Shown here: positions 1 to 12,535 of the stretch, one piece after another | How the letters are laid out: each line of letters starts with the position of its first letter | How positions within the stretch are numbered: the first letter of the stretch is position 1 | From: Acridotheres tristis | Lineage: Eukaryota; Chordata; Aves; Passeriformes; Sturnidae | Direction: 5' to 3' | NCBI GenBank assembly: GCA_037013685.1 | Contig: CM072888.1 | Location: forward strand, 3,701,034 to 3,765,033 | DNA length: 64,000 nt | Notes under the pieces: generated by a model | The model's database searches: none | What the model was told of the DNA's origin: nothing | The model's input: the letters and a program-made list of their open reading frames with translations, nothing else | Program-made: the position numbers and the translations under genes

Positions 1-3000
1 TTAACTGTTATCAGCAATGATGACCTTCTTAACAGAATCAATTAGGTTGGAAAAATTTATCCTGTGGTGGTACCTATGCAATGCTGCTGAAAATGAATGT
101 GATTTCATACATTTCAGACCTAATTTGGAAAAGTATAGAGGCTCTATAGAAGGCTAGCTCAAATCTTTCAGAGACCATTATTAAATTTATTAGTTATTAA
201 CATTTTTCAAATAATTTGAGATGGGACTGTTCCCAGAGATTACTACTGAAGGTCTATAAAAGCCCCTGCTGAACAAACCATGAGCATCTCCTATCTCCAT
301 CTCATAGCACATCCCATTAAGACAATGTGTGTGTGATTCCAGGAAACCTAAATCCTATCCTAACCTTTTCAGTTCCTGGATGTCCTTAAAATACAGCCTT
401 GCTACAAGGTGCCAGGAGGAATCAGAACAAACCTTTCTCCAGGGGAAGATGTGGGCAATATTTGGCATGTTCTTTGAAGAAAAGACTATTTCATCACAAG
501 GAATAGTTCATAAAACTCCAAGGATTATACATTTTAAAAGGTGCTTCCTTTTGTCGAAATTTTTTCTTTTATTTCTTTATATGTCCTTCAGACAAAGCTA
601 CAGGTTTGCTTTTGCACATCAGAAGGATCCTAAGAGCTATTTACATAAAAAAGATTACTTTGTTTTCTTGTCTTGCTTACATATATTCACTAAAATCTTC
701 TTTAATGCTTTGCCTACTGTATATTTAAGGTCTATGAAAAACAGCTTACAGCTTAGTGTAAAGCGCTTTACAAGCAAAATGGAAATTATATTTAAGAATA
801 TTATTTGATTAAAATGAAAGCAAGGGCTTTGCTAAAAAAATATATCAAACTTTGAAGGAATTATGTTCTCAAAAAAAAATCGTGTGTCAGATTAGAAAAT
901 GCTACATGAAGCAAAAGAAAAGATGTCATATTTCAGGAATCAGAACGCTACTGTAAGAAGAAACACATCAGTGTGGTGACCCAGCTACATTTCTCATATA
1001 AAAATCTAAGCACAGTAGAAACCTGAAGGAGAGTACAGCAGAAGTGAATACTGATATTTTGATTAAACAGTCTCAAAGGCAATTAGAAAATATTATTGGA
1101 GTGCACCCTTTAAACACTGACCTACAGGAATGAAAATGAAAACAGCCAAGGGGTTTCAGAATACCAGACTGATGTAGGTGTTGTTATTCAGGGAAAACAA
1201 TACAGGAATGTTAAAATCCTGGGCATACTTGTATATTTTAAAGTACCCCATGTTAATAGATACTTCCTACAGGGACTGTCCACAGTCACCCATTTCAGCT
1301 GAGGCAAGGGGCCACAAGAAAGAATTAATTCCTTACTGGTTTGTTGGGGTTTTTGTTCACTGAGGTAACTCAGGCTGTGGATCAGAGCTCCCAGAACCAC
1401 AGTGGGTCCTGGCCAGTCGAGGAGGCCACTGGGAATCCATGAGGGATTGCTGAGCACATGGATCATGCCAGTGAATCTCCCTTTTTCCTTCTGCTGAGTG
1501 CTCCACAGCAATGGTACAGCTGTGCTACCCCTCGGGCTCTTCCAGCAGAAAGACCTTCTGGCACCCCATGCTCATTAAATTTTCCAAAGGATTTTTAGAT
1601 GAGAAGAAATGTAAATCCAATTCCAATTGATAAACTTGACTTGTTTGTCTGAATTCATCTGCAAATTCATCTGGACTGATTATACATTCTATTCCCTGCT
1701 GTGAACTGGGATGTTTTGTTGGTTGTTGGGAAGCTTTAGAACAGCTGCACTGTTTTACTCTAGAAATGGCTGAATTTTGTTACACCCTGCAGAGGATGGG
1801 AGGACTGGGAATGCTTCACTCCTTCCCTGCCCCAACCCTTTTAAGCATCACTGGCAACAGGTTAGTCCACAATGACAGCCTCTGTTGTCTCCATGCTCCC
1901 TAACTCCCCCAGAGGACAAAAATCAACCACCACAGAGGGCATTCACTGCCTACCTCAGAGACTGTTGGTAGAGTTTGCTGGCATATCTGCAACGCAAGAA
2001 ATTCTATTCAGGCATGAAAAACGATATGCCAGTGAAAGAGTACTTAATGCTATTACTTGCTTAGGAGAGACTCTGGCTCTTGAGAACAGGGCACTTGCCT
2101 TAAAGCCAAGGTCCTGATCTCTTGTTAAGTCGGTCTCTCTTAGCTAAAACTAATTTCTTTCCCTGAAACTCAGAAACCAGAAATTTTTATAAAATGCTTT
2201 ATGGTCCACATGTGGTAAGTTCTATGCAAGCCACACGTTACAAAAGCAAATGTGCTTTAGAAAAATGACTGTGGCTGCTTTTTCCCAAAACATAGTTCCT
2301 GGCTAGGTCAAGCCTCTGGATTTCCCAATATCTGCAAACTGTCAGACTCCTCTGCTTACTCTTACTGACTGTTGCTATTTTGGTTTTCTAATGAAATCAA
2401 CATTCTGGCAACTCGATCTGGAACATTTACAGGAGATCGATGTGGTGGTCTGAGAAAACTGCTGCGATGTTTCAGTTGGGGAATTCCAATTATTTTTTAA
2501 ATTAATTTACTACTGTCTAAGATGCATGAGAGTAGAAGATTGCACTACCTGTTCTTAACAAAAAAAACCCCCCAAGACTTGATTATCCTGCTGTAATTGC
2601 TACATAATGAACTGTAACATAAAAACAAAGCTGAGGTCTTAGTATAATCTGATTAATAATGTATCACTTATAAAGCACTGTGAATAAACACTAACCCACC
2701 AGTCTGAAAGAACAGCAGAAAGTTAAACCATCCTTTCTGTGTTTGCTTGCTGAATGTATGGAATTTATCAAACATTGATGTATTTCACTTTTACATTCAA
2801 AAGCATCTGAAGCAGCTTTATTTACGTTGGCTTTCATTTCATGTTCCCTGCTTGTGTTTAAAATGTGTGATGTGTAAGTGGAATCTTGCTATAGAGCAGT
2901 ACTCAAACTTTCTAGCAATAAAAAAGAGTAGCTGAGTAAGTTCTTCATAACAAACTGGTGATTTGATTGAGTTACTTAAGATGCAAATACTTCTATGTAT

Positions 3001-6000
3001 GTTCTTACTTTGACTGTGCTTCTGCTTTACTCCAGCATTAAGGTCAAAGTAAAAAAATCTACCTGTGCGTGGAAAAATTTACATAACAGGAAAGAATCTA
3101 TGTTTTTTTGTAAACATATCAGTTGATTACAAAGCATTTTTCAAAATGCTGGGTTTGTGCTATTGGGATACCTTTAGTATAAAGCAACTGATACCTTCCC
3201 CATAATCAAGAAAAATAAACAGCAGAATTAATTTTTTTTAAAAATCCATCATGTTATTTTTACACCACAGAAGCAACAGAGGGATAGGAGATGCCTCTGG
3301 CATTAAAATGAAGGGCAGGAGCAAAATTCTACATCAGCTTGGTGTCACAGCAAGTGTGGTCAATTTGCACTGTGGAGGCACATAAACCACTTGTTCAGCA
3401 TGTGCAGACATGGGCAGTTGTCTGGAAAACAGATCCATGTCAAGGCCAGCTCCAGAGTACATGAGCACCAAAAGCAGAGGCCTGTGCCAGAGGCAGAAGG
3501 AGCTGAGAAATCTGGAAACTGGTTCCTGGCAAGAAGATGCAGTGCACCAGGCAAGGCTGCAGGATCAGCAGGAGTTAAACATCAAGGTGTTTTTGGAGGG
3601 CAGATTTTTCCAATAGAATCTGCTCCACTTGGAAAGGAATTAGTTATCAAAGAGCTGGAATTCTTGTTCCTATTGCCAGGAATGAAGATAGCTGGATTGC
3701 TTTTTAATCTATTGCAGTTATTTGGATGGGGGGGGTACGATTTCCTGCAGGGAGCTCCTGGTTGTGTCACCTCTGCTTCCCTGGTGAAGCCTAACCAGAA
3801 GCATTCAGAGGCAGAGGGAGCAATGCTGTCTGCCTCTTGCAGGCAGCACTTGATGCCAAAGCAGCTTTTTACACCCTGTCCTGATGCCAGATGCTGGAGG
3901 TGGAACCACCACCATCAGACCCACGGGGACAGACACTGAGCAAAGCACTTCACTGCAGTTGGGAGTGTTAGAAACTGCTTCACAAACCTTACAGCTCATT
4001 TTGTAACATAGAGGGAAGAGGGAAGGAAAGGATACTCCAGGAGGACTCAAATTATCAAACTACCAAACTACAACAGAGAATTTAAGTTTTCATATTTCTC
4101 AAGGTTTCACTGTTTATCTAGAAGCTATTTCTCCCATCTTCAAGGCCCAGACCAAAAAAAGAGAGTTTTCAAGTGTAAAAACAGAACCCAAACTTCCCAA
4201 GACCCATACTGCATTATAACTCCATTTTCTCTGCCTCTCCTGTTCTTGTTTTCACTATGGAAAAATTCATTCTTAGGAGCCTTCCAAGTAACTAACAATA
4301 CCTGCTTTAAACTGCAATGCAAAAATAGTTGATTTTTATGCTGGACTGCAGCCATGCATGTAATAGAGCTCTTTCAAAGCAACCAGTCAAGAGGAGTTAA
4401 TCACCTCTACACTTGCTAACAGGAAACAAAATTTAAAAGATGAAATCTGATGCAGGTGAGTATTCATCAGACTAATTTTAAATCTTTGTATTCAATCCTA
4501 AATTCCACATTAAACCATAATTTCAAAATTAAGTAAATTACTTGTGCCTAATCCATATCTCAGCTATGATTAAAATCTATTTTCCAACGGAATATGAAGT
4601 GGTTACTCTTGATTAATTTCACTGTTGTACATCAGAGGAGAGTTTTGCATGGTATATTTCTTTAGCCCAACAAGCTGGCATGAAATGTTCTTTCAATAGG
4701 AAGAGGGGAGATCATAAAATCCAACTGGTTTAGATGAATAGATGGATAAAAGGTGCTGTGTTACTCAGCTGCCACCTTTAAATGACAATTCAAAGAGCAG
4801 GATGAGGCATTAGGGCAGAGGTGAGGGAAGTGGAACACCTGCTTGCATTACTTACATGAGTGTTCCATTCAAGCTCTTCCAAGCTTTGGCAAAGAAAATC
4901 GATTTTGATTCCCATAGGTTTGTTAGGAAGAATGTGATGCAGCATCTCCCTGCCAAAACCAGAAAGAAAATGACACATAAATAGTTTTCTTTTTACTTTA
5001 GAGGCTTTTATCAGAATTTTTCCAACTACTGAAGCCAAAACTGTAGTCATCCCATCTCCTGGGAATAAAAATGAAAAGGAAATAGACACCTTAGAGTCTT
5101 TCCAAGTCCCAAGAGTAAATTAGTCCTTGCTTTCTAAAACACAGGGATAAGTAAAACCAGCAGTGGAATGACACCTGGATCTATGAATTCTAGCCCAAAA
5201 CCCTACTTCTAGATTAACAAGAAACAGTAATTCCAGTGTTGCATTTTTTTTTCCATTTTCACAAACCTTGCAGTGAATGTGTTTTACTTTTTCTAAGAAC
5301 AAAGTCTTGTAGCTGTTCTGTGTATTAACTTTTGGACACAATCTGAAATCCTTGTCTTTTCACAAAGGAAAGATTTTTGTCCAAGAAGTCCAGGAAAGAA
5401 AAACAAAGTTTACTTCTCTTTATCCAGTTTAGGAAAGTATTTCCTGATTATCTGAGACTGGCTGTGGTAGGAACAGGTAGGACAAACACCAAAGAAACAT
5501 GAGAGATCTAGTCCCCAAATCTTTGCCTCTTTGAGTTATCCATACATTTTTATATCTTGTATTTAATGGTGCAGGCCTGTGGCTGCAGAGGGCCTGTGAT
5601 ATGTACATGCTTTGAGAGCTGCTCATTAATCTGTCTTCTAACATGTTGGATTGTAGTTACATTCTCTGCACAAATTTCTATTTATTGTGGTATAATTCAG
5701 CAATGCTCAATGCTAAAAACATTGTTCCTGTATTTTGGAGGAAAGTGGCTTCTTTTGCCCATTTATTTGGGGTTTTTTTTCCTCACAATAGATACAAAAC
5801 TCTTCATCTAGGATGACACCAAGTAACCTAAATGCTGAGAAATACCCTCCTGTACATTTCTCTGCTTCTTCCACTACACTTCATTTGCCAGTCTTGGAGC
5901 TGGGGAAAAAAAACAAGAAAGCAGGACTAGTTCTAAAATTCCAACCCATCATACAGTACCTTGCCTCATAATCCACATTAGGGATTAAAATTAAAATCTT

Positions 6001-7479
6001 TTACCTTTAATGGTGAGGAACTGCTCATGCCTCCTATGAGTGTGAGCAGAGTTTTCCTGTCTAGCCTTATAGGTAGCTAAGAATTACCTATGACCTGTGT
6101 ATTTCATTTTTTTCACAAGAACTTGGTATTACTGGTTTTGGTACCTTTGCCACTCAATGTCTGTATTTCCAGTGAGCAAACCCTCTTCTCTGGCAGTGCA
6201 CTGCAAGGTTCCTTATGCAATCAAACATCTGGATTGTATTAATTTGTCTTGTAGGACAAGAGAATTTTGCTGGGAAAAGATGAAGAGAATCAGCTTTAAT
6301 GGATGTTAGCTGGAGCCATGCATTTGAACCTTCCATCAATATATTTAATTCACATTGTCATTTTATACCTCTTTTGAAAATGAAATCCTTTCCATGTGTC
6401 TCTGTTCCTTGTTGCTTCTTAAGTCAGGAGAAAAAAAACTTAAGGCTAGCAATTAAGCAGAAATGTATTTTGCTGCTTCTGTAATATTTGTCAAAAATAA
6501 AATTTTGAAGGCAGATCTAAACATCTTTTTTTTTTTTTTACAAAACAAGGTATGTTATTAGGCAAGTATTTGGGAAAAGAGCATGTGCTGAGGTGCCTGA
6601 CATTGCACAGTTTGCAGAAGCCACTTTAAAAAAATCATTTAAAAGGTTATATTGGAAAAGGTCATCTTCCCTTCATTTGGAAGAGACTGTGTCATGATTT
6701 CTTTAGTGGCACGGCTGTGATTTTATAGTTTGTTTCATTAAACCAGCTATAAATTTACAAGTGAGAGATTTTTCTCCACATAATTAACAAGACAAACCAA
6801 AAATGAACAAACAAAAAAAGCCCCCAAAGCCAAACCAACCAACCAACCAACCAGACCACCAAGAACCCACCAAACAAATAAGCACTGACTTTTTTTTCCT
6901 TTTTCCCCCCCTGCTGATTCTTTCACTGGGCTAAAATCATATTCTACAATAAGTTGGGTAGTCTTATTAAATTGTTTACAGATGATACAGTTAAATCTAG
7001 AAAGCTGTTAAAATAGGTATTATTGGGGAACTAGCTTATGTTGATTTTAATGTGGAAAAAAATCAGATATGAAAAGAAAATGAAATGCAGAAAAAGGAGG
7101 AAGTCAGACCATCTGGGTACTTACAGCAGTAAAATGCTGCCCATAAATTAGAGATCATGATATCCCCTTTCCCTCTGTCTCTTCCTCATTACTAAGGAAT
7201 GGGTGGAAATGTTTGCATTTTTAAAGAATCCACAGACCCAGGATACTACTGTAGGTGAAATGAAAGCTTTGCTTTTACTGCTGGATGAAAAGACAAACAT
7301 ATGTCTTATTTCTTCTCACATTTGAAGAATGTCTTCTGAACTCAGATGCAGAAAGACTTGATTATTAGATTTTTAGATAAATCCACTTGTAGTAAAACTG
7401 TTCAGTATCATACATTATTGCAAAGAGAAAATATATGGCCAAGTGGCAGCAGATGAGGCAAAGAAAACTAAGAAGTGAT
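1..7479. other. Upstream intergenic DNA, no gene recognised
   Basis: AT-rich, CpG-poor sequence upstream of SYNPO2. Open frames here are short and show no recognisable domain. The longest, 182 codons at 3391-3939 on the + strand, is in a slightly GC-richer patch, has no familiar motif and is about as long as expected by chance somewhere in a window this size. In mammals the upstream neighbour of SYNPO2 is SEC24D, transcribed divergently, but none of its exons could be recognised. Apart from a five-copy AACC run at 6833-6852, nothing in this stretch is supported as a feature. Confidence 0.6.
6833..6852. repeat. (AACC)5 microsatellite
   Basis: Five perfect copies of AACC in tandem, flanked by related CAAA/CCAC-rich sequence. 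It is a simple-sequence repeat with no evident function. Confidence 0.9.
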
Positions 7480-8520
7480 CACCAAGACCACACAGAGCTT
7501 TAAAGGAATTCAGAGCTGAAATAGCTGACCATTACTGAGATTAGAGAATGCCATTTTTTAACTGAAATGTTCCAAGACAGACTCAGAAAACAAGAAGCCT
7601 GTCAGCCTGATATCTATCCTAAACAAAGAGGTGGAAGCTGTAATATGGAACAGTGGACATCTGGATAAATATGACTTATCTGGGAAGAGTTAAAAAGGTT
7701 TTCATAAAAGGAAGTCCTGTCTCACAAACATAAGGCAGTTCTTTGAGGGGATCAAAAAACACGTGGATAAGGGTGATTTGATTGATCTTGGATTTACAAA
7801 AGGCTTTCAACAAATTCCTTCACCAAAGGCTTTTAAGAAAACTAAGCAGCCATACCATAACGTGGCTTAGAAGTATAAGGTGATACACATTGGGGGAAAA
7901 AACATTCATTCACATATAAAACTATGTGCTTTGAACTAAGCAGCCTCAGACAAGATTTTAAGATTTTGAGAGATAATTCCAGGAATACATTAACTCTGCA
8001 GTGCCTGAAAAAGCAAATCAGGTGTTAGCAGTGTTGGGGTTAGCAACTAGAGAACAAAATGGATATCATCGTGTTATTGCATAAATCCCAACTTTGTCTA
8101 CTTCCTGAAGGCTGTGTGGTGTTGCAGACCCTCATTTCAAATAGGACTTAGAACTACAGAAGATGTCAAGAAAGAAAATGAGGAGAATGAAAGGTGTGAG
8201 ATGGCTTCTCTGTAAAGGATGACTAATTATTCTGTTCTCTGTTTGAAAAACAGTGGATATGCAAAAGGTCTGTAAAATAAGTGCCCGGGAAGTGTGCCTG
8301 GGGATTGCATGGTCACAGTTTCCCTTGATCCATGAACCAGAGGACATCAAATCAATCTGCAGGATCCAGACCCAAGGCAGAGAAGGTGATTCTTTATGTC
8401 ACTATTTAGATAGGGATGACTTCCTCTGTAAGCTAGAGATACTAAAAGTCATGTGGGTTCAAGAGGAAACAACATGCAAAAGTTCATGGAAGAGAAATTC
8501 CTGTTACCAAGTACAGAGCT
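7480..8520 (+). mobile_element. Ancient, decayed CR1-type LINE fragment (sense +)
   Basis: Remnant of the reverse-transcriptase ORF and downstream part of an amniote CR1-type non-LTR retrotransposon. Translating from about 7788 gives LDLQKAFNKFLHQRLL, matching the CR1 RT motif A region LDFQKAFDKVPHQRLL. Just upstream, the segment around 7738-7775 (TTCTTTGAGGGG through GTGGATAAGGGTGA) is also typical of CR1. Downstream, GGTGATACACATTGGGGG (about 7879) and the segments near 8000-8130 and 8440-8500 follow the order of the CR1 coding region. The consensus sequence expected between motif A and the 7879 segment, roughly 300 bp recalled from memory, is missing, so this copy carries an internal deletion near 7865-7872. 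Many stops and indels show it is dead. End points are approximate and the last ~250 bp is the weakest part. Confidence 0.85.
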
Positions 8521-11220
8521 GCCACATCCAGCTGAGGAATTCTCTGAGTGGAGGCTGCCTGGGGAAAGCAATGCACCATTTTCCATGTTCCATTTTCCAT
8601 CTCTTATCAGAGACAACGTTTCAGGATATATGGTCTCACTTTGGTTATTCTACAAGTATTCCTTCCTTATAACAGCTCACCCAGGCTATTGTGCTGGGTT
8701 TTTTGACTGGCAGTTCTTGAAGGGAGAGGAGCAAGGTGAGGATTGACCTGGAAATCTTTTAATACAGATCTCATCATACAAGATCAGATTGATGCCAAAG
8801 CTTTCCCTGTATTTGGGCACAGATAGATGTTGAGTGAGTTCTGCTATTTGCCATTTTTCCAGTTTATAGGATTGTTTGTGACCTAAAGGTTTTATTACTT
8901 GTTGCCTAAAACTGGATCTTTAGGTTTTAGTGAAAAATGGAGATGGTGGCAGTGGTTAAATGGCTGTAGTTGCCATTAGCTTGAAATTTTTCAGAGTATT
9001 TTGAAAAAAACCTCAGAATTGATGCAATTCATTTAAGATCTAGAAATTACAGAGACCAAAAAGTCATAAACTCCATTATGGACTCCACTTTTATCTCGAT
9101 GTCCAGTTTCTGACCAGCATTTAGAAATCCCAAAGGATGCAAGAGTGTACAAAAGGATGTGAGTCGTATTAAAAAGCAAAACATGCAGCATAAGCATTTA
9201 AGAAATTCATATAAAGCAACTGGGAATTGTTAAGGCCTATGGGATGTTCTTTGTGAGGTTAAGACATAGGAAGCTTTGGGTCTCCCCATCATGGGAATAG
9301 TTTAGTTACAGACTGCAAATGGTTTCCTTACTGCAGAGCAAACAAGAAATTATACCTTAGAGGAAAGCAGCAATTTGTTTGAAATGGTTGGTATAAAAGT
9401 CCCTCAAAATGCTGACAAGACAAAAGTTACTTCTCCTATTTTTTTTTTTTCTGTCAGGAACACAGCTCTTGTCAGTTCAAGCAAAGAGTCCTATATCCCT
9501 TTAAATGTACCAGGTGAAAATGTGCCCAAAGCTTTGTCATACACCAAAATCAAGCAGATCCTGATGTTCTGACTGGTCATTTTTTCAGCTGAGCTATCAC
9601 TAATCAAGGCTGTTCTGTTCTAATATTTTACACAGTTCAGTTGCATGATCAAAAGTGACAGAAGGATCTGTATCTAGTACAAATTCCCATCACACAGGTG
9701 ACTATCCAAATACAGGGGTGATTCTCTTAGATTTGATTTCTCCAATAAGTATATGAAGAATTCCAGAAACAGAGATCAGATTTGATTATTCCTTTTTACC
9801 AAAAAGATAAGAGACTAATACAACCTCAAAACACCCTAACAGGAATTCAGCATTTCATCACAAATTTGTAACATTTCAAGGATTAATAATTATGTGATAA
9901 ATTCTGCTAAAACAGATGTCTAATTTTTGTATCTAACAGAGTTTCATAGAGCATTTGTTGCAGCTATATACAGAAGAATTTTATTGCCATAAAATCTATC
10001 AAAATTTGCATCATTAGGTAAAAAGGAGAGAAATTTGTCTAAAGCAAGATTCTGCCTGGGGAAAGACTAAAAATCTGTCTGTTACAACAACGTATCAACA
10101 CTGCAGAAGACACTAAGCAGTTGGTCACCTAGAAATATTTCAAATGAAATGTCTGCACTCAAAGGTTGTCTAGCAAAGTCCCTTTAAGGTGAGCTGCTTT
10201 CCTAGAATGGCTTCTCTGATGGTGTTTTCCTCAAGTATTTAATTATACGGCAACCTGGGCTTGTTTTGCTTCTCCAGAACTGTTGACTTGTAGTCAATAA
10301 AGCAAGCACTCTTTGTCCTCCTCAGTCCTGTTATTGAGAGAGTAACCTTTTCCTCTGTTTGATTAGGGATCTTCTCTCCACCCAGGCTTTGTGTTACCTT
10401 AGTGTCTCAGAGGACTAATGAAGGACTCAAGCTCCTCAAAGTCTGTCTACTTTATTCCAGCCAGAATATTTCAGTTTAACAGAAAATCCTGTCTCTACCT
10501 TGATATTTTGTCTTTGAAGCATCACTCCAGGGGTCCCTAAATTGACAGATGCACTGGATAGGTTTAAACCCTCAGTGGTTACTTACATGCAAAATCATGT
10601 AATTTAAATGATGAGTGTTTCCTGTAGCCCAAACATCTCTGACAGCTTGGAACCAACCAAGTGGAAACTCTTCAGAGAAGGACCTCTGTGAATTTTTACT
10701 GTGAGAATCTGATGTCCCAGTACCCTGGGTCTCAAAGCAAAAGGTGTTTCTTTCAGAAACTTGTCCAGACATTAAAGATGGCTCACCTGCTGAACACTCT
10801 CCTTTAGAACCAGCTTAGTTCAAAAGACAATGTGATTTAAACCAGGCTACCAGGCTTTGGGCTGAGGTGAGTAGGAGATAGTGCTGCCAGTTGTTAACAT
10901 CCAGCTAGAAGAATATTCATCCCCTGCTGAAGAACAGTCACCTCTTAAACCATCCCAATGAATTTATGGATTTTTTTAATGGCACAGTACATACCATCCA
11001 TTCATAGCATCTGTAGAGGGATCTGATACTTCGTTTCACTAACCCTCTTCACCTCTCTGGTACAAAAGGCAGCAGGCTGCAGCAGAACAGGAATTATTAG
11101 GATCCAATAGTAATTCAGGTCATTGCTAAATTGCAGCACATGTTAAACTATACCGAGGTCAGAGAGAACTAGAAAAAGAAGCAATTCCATGACAGGGAAA
11201 TTAGAAAGCTTTTCTCCTTT
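8521..11220. other. Upstream intergenic DNA, nothing recognised
   Basis: AT-rich sequence between the CR1 remnant and the SYNPO2 promoter region. No open frame with recognisable protein similarity, no RNA gene and no clear repeat was found. Short overlapping open frames at 8253-8746 partly fall in CR1-derived sequence. Distal enhancers could be present but cannot be seen by eye. Confidence 0.5.
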
Positions 11221-11230
11221 TTTTTTTTTT

Positions 11231-11240
11231 CCTTATATGC
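11231..11240 (+). promoter_or_regulatory. CArG-like box (one mismatch), possible SRF site
   Basis: The sequence CCTTATATGC differs from the SRF consensus CC(A/T)6GG only at the last base. It lies 563 bp upstream of the SYNPO2 start codon, directly after a T-run. SYNPO2 is known to respond to SRF with MRTF/myocardin in smooth muscle, which makes the position suggestive. A single near-match in AT-rich DNA is not proof. Confidence 0.35.
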
Positions 11241-11489
11241 CTGCAGTGCCGCACAAAGTGCATGTAGAGTAAAGATGAAAATCCTAAAGCCAGCTCAGTC
11301 TAAGTGAATCAGTTATTCAGAGGATGTACGTGGTCTTTCACTTGAGATTCTGCTTGGATTAAAAATGCAAGAAATGGGTAAATTAGAGTTTAAAACGACT
11401 GGCACCATTTACTAAAGTAAACTTACTTCCCAAATTATCACAGAGAACTGCTGCTGTTTTGACTTAGCTGGCAGGAAAGTCATGTTTAA

Positions 11490-11802
11490 AGCCAGCGTTC
11501 TCTACCTCACGGCTGAGTCTCTTTGTGTGCATTCCTTCAAGTTCCAAGTTCACTTACTTGACTTTGAAGGTGGGCTGAGCATCGGAATCTGACGAAAGAG
11601 TGGGCTGTGCCCTCGGTGCGAGGGAGCTCTTCCATTCCCCTCAATGACTGCATTTGCTCGTGCAGTACACAGCAGCAGCAACAGTGTGGTGCTCTGGGTC
11701 TCCAGCTCTGCCCGGCTGACGAATCTCCAGCTCTCTGAACATCTGCAAGCCAAGTTTTTCATGTTCTGCTCTATGTGAATGCTGCCCAACTGCACCAGGA
11801 AA
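11490..11802 (+). promoter_or_regulatory. SYNPO2: SYNPO2 promoter-proximal region and 5' UTR (approximate)
   Basis: This stretch, immediately upstream of the coding start, has roughly a dozen CpGs in about 350 bp including exon 1, clearly above the near-zero background of the flanks. This is typical of a transcribed first exon with a weak CpG promoter. Two M-CAT/TEAD-type CATTCC hexamers occur at 11530-11535 and 11633-11638. No convincing TATA box is visible, so the transcription start and the left edge of the 5' UTR cannot be fixed. An upstream non-coding exon further left cannot be excluded. Confidence 0.5.
11761..11778 (+). other. Five-codon uORF in the SYNPO2 5' leader
   Basis: ATG TTC TGC TCT ATG TGA forms a minimal uORF ending 24 nt before the main start. 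Its stop is followed at once by another ATG (11779), in frame with the SYNPO2 coding sequence, which would add eight residues. That ATG has T at -3 and C at +4, a weak context. The main ATG at 11803 has A at -3 and G at +4. The uORF may modulate initiation if the transcript includes this sequence. Confidence 0.5.
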
Positions 11803-11907
11803 ATGGGCACGGGGGATTATCTCTGCATTGCTATGAGCGGAGGGGCGCCGTGGGGCTTCAGGCTGCAAGGGGGAAAGGAGCAGAAGCAGCCTCTGCAAAT
11901 CGCCAAG
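11803..11907 (+). CDS. SYNPO2: Synaptopodin-2 (myopodin), coding exon 1: N-terminal half of PDZ domain
   Basis: SYNPO2 is an actin- and alpha-actinin-binding protein of the Z-disc in striated muscle and of dense bodies and stress fibres in smooth muscle, with a role in chaperone-assisted selective autophagy. This exon encodes residues 1-35, beginning MGTGDYLCIAMSGG and containing PWGFRLQGG, the variant carboxylate-binding loop also found in PDZ-LIM proteins. The block KEQKQPLQIAK identifies SYNPO2: the paralogue SYNPO2L begins differently (MGAEEEV) and PDZ-LIM proteins lack this block. The start at 11803 matches the known N-terminus and has a strong Kozak context. An in-frame ATG at 11779 is less likely. 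The exon ends GCCAAG followed by GTAGGA, a good donor, and splicing is phase 0. The remainder of the PDZ domain is 50.8 kb downstream. The identification is firm; the 5' UTR extent is inferred. Confidence 0.95.
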
Positions 11908-12525
11908 GTAGGAGCACGACAGAAAGATGCTGGAATTTTGTGGATATGGATGACAGGACCGTTTTGTTTAAATCCATCCTGCTTGCAGGGAAATGGTTGG
12001 TGTAGATACTGTTTTTATGCTTGTTTGAATTAGCTGTTTTGCAGAGATTCTACAGGTGCTGATTCTGTCTGTTGCAATAAAAAGGGATTATTACTTTCTG
12101 GTAGCTTGCAAGTGTTGCAAAAGTTTTGTTAGATGCTGAATGTTTGACTCGTGACATGATGTGTGCCTTTCAGCTCCTGTTTGCTTCGCTCTCTGGCTTT
12201 GAGTGCACCCAGTACATCGCAAAACTCAATCTCATATTAGGAAATGCTGCTCTAGTCATCTATTTATGATAGTTTTTCTACTCTGGTCATAGAATAAATA
12301 CAGCTTTATCATGAGAAAATGTTCTTACTATTTTGGGAATCCTGCAAAGCATTACACTGACTTATCTCTGGTTTTGGAAAGTTATCCAGTCTTAGAAGCA
12401 GCTTTAATAGATGCCAAACGTTCCCTCTTATATTTCATGAGCAATGCTGAAAATTACTGGACACTTTATAAATTATCTGCACGTATAGAAGGAGGGCAAG
12501 ACAGACAGTGCAAGTTGACAATAAA

Positions 12526-12535
12526 TTAAAAATAG
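12526..12535 (+). promoter_or_regulatory. MEF2 consensus motif near start of intron 1
   Basis: TTAAAAATAG fits the MEF2 consensus YTA(A/T)4TAR exactly, 619 bp after exon 1. MEF2 drives many Z-disc genes. Several such matches are expected by chance in 64 kb of AT-rich DNA, so proximity to exon 1 is the only extra support. Confidence 0.25.

Noticed and set aside
329..808. 159-codon open frame near the left edge
   Set aside because: AT-rich codons, rich in Phe/Leu/Lys/Ser with no domain pattern. Considered chance.
3391..3939. 182-codon open frame on the + strand, the longest in the window
   Set aside because: No recognisable domain, no polyadenylation signal or splice context in the right place, and a length that chance can produce in this much sequence.
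6960..7030. TTTACAGATGATAC as the CR1 catalytic-box region
   Set aside because: The short similarity lies upstream of motif A, the wrong order for the CR1 copy at 7480-8520, and is too short to stand alone.
8253..8746. Two overlapping open frames of 139 and 97 codons
   Set aside because: They partly run through decayed CR1 sequence in the wrong frame for its protein.
11779..11805. Start of SYNPO2 at the upstream in-frame ATG (11779)
   Set aside because: Weak initiation context (T at -3, C at +4), and the known protein begins MGTGD, which corresponds to 11803 with A at -3 and G at +4.
12285..12297. GTCATAGAATAAA as a possible CR1 3'-terminal repeat (minus strand)
   Set aside because: Only one octamer-like unit is present and no CR1 body follows it. 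Likely chance.
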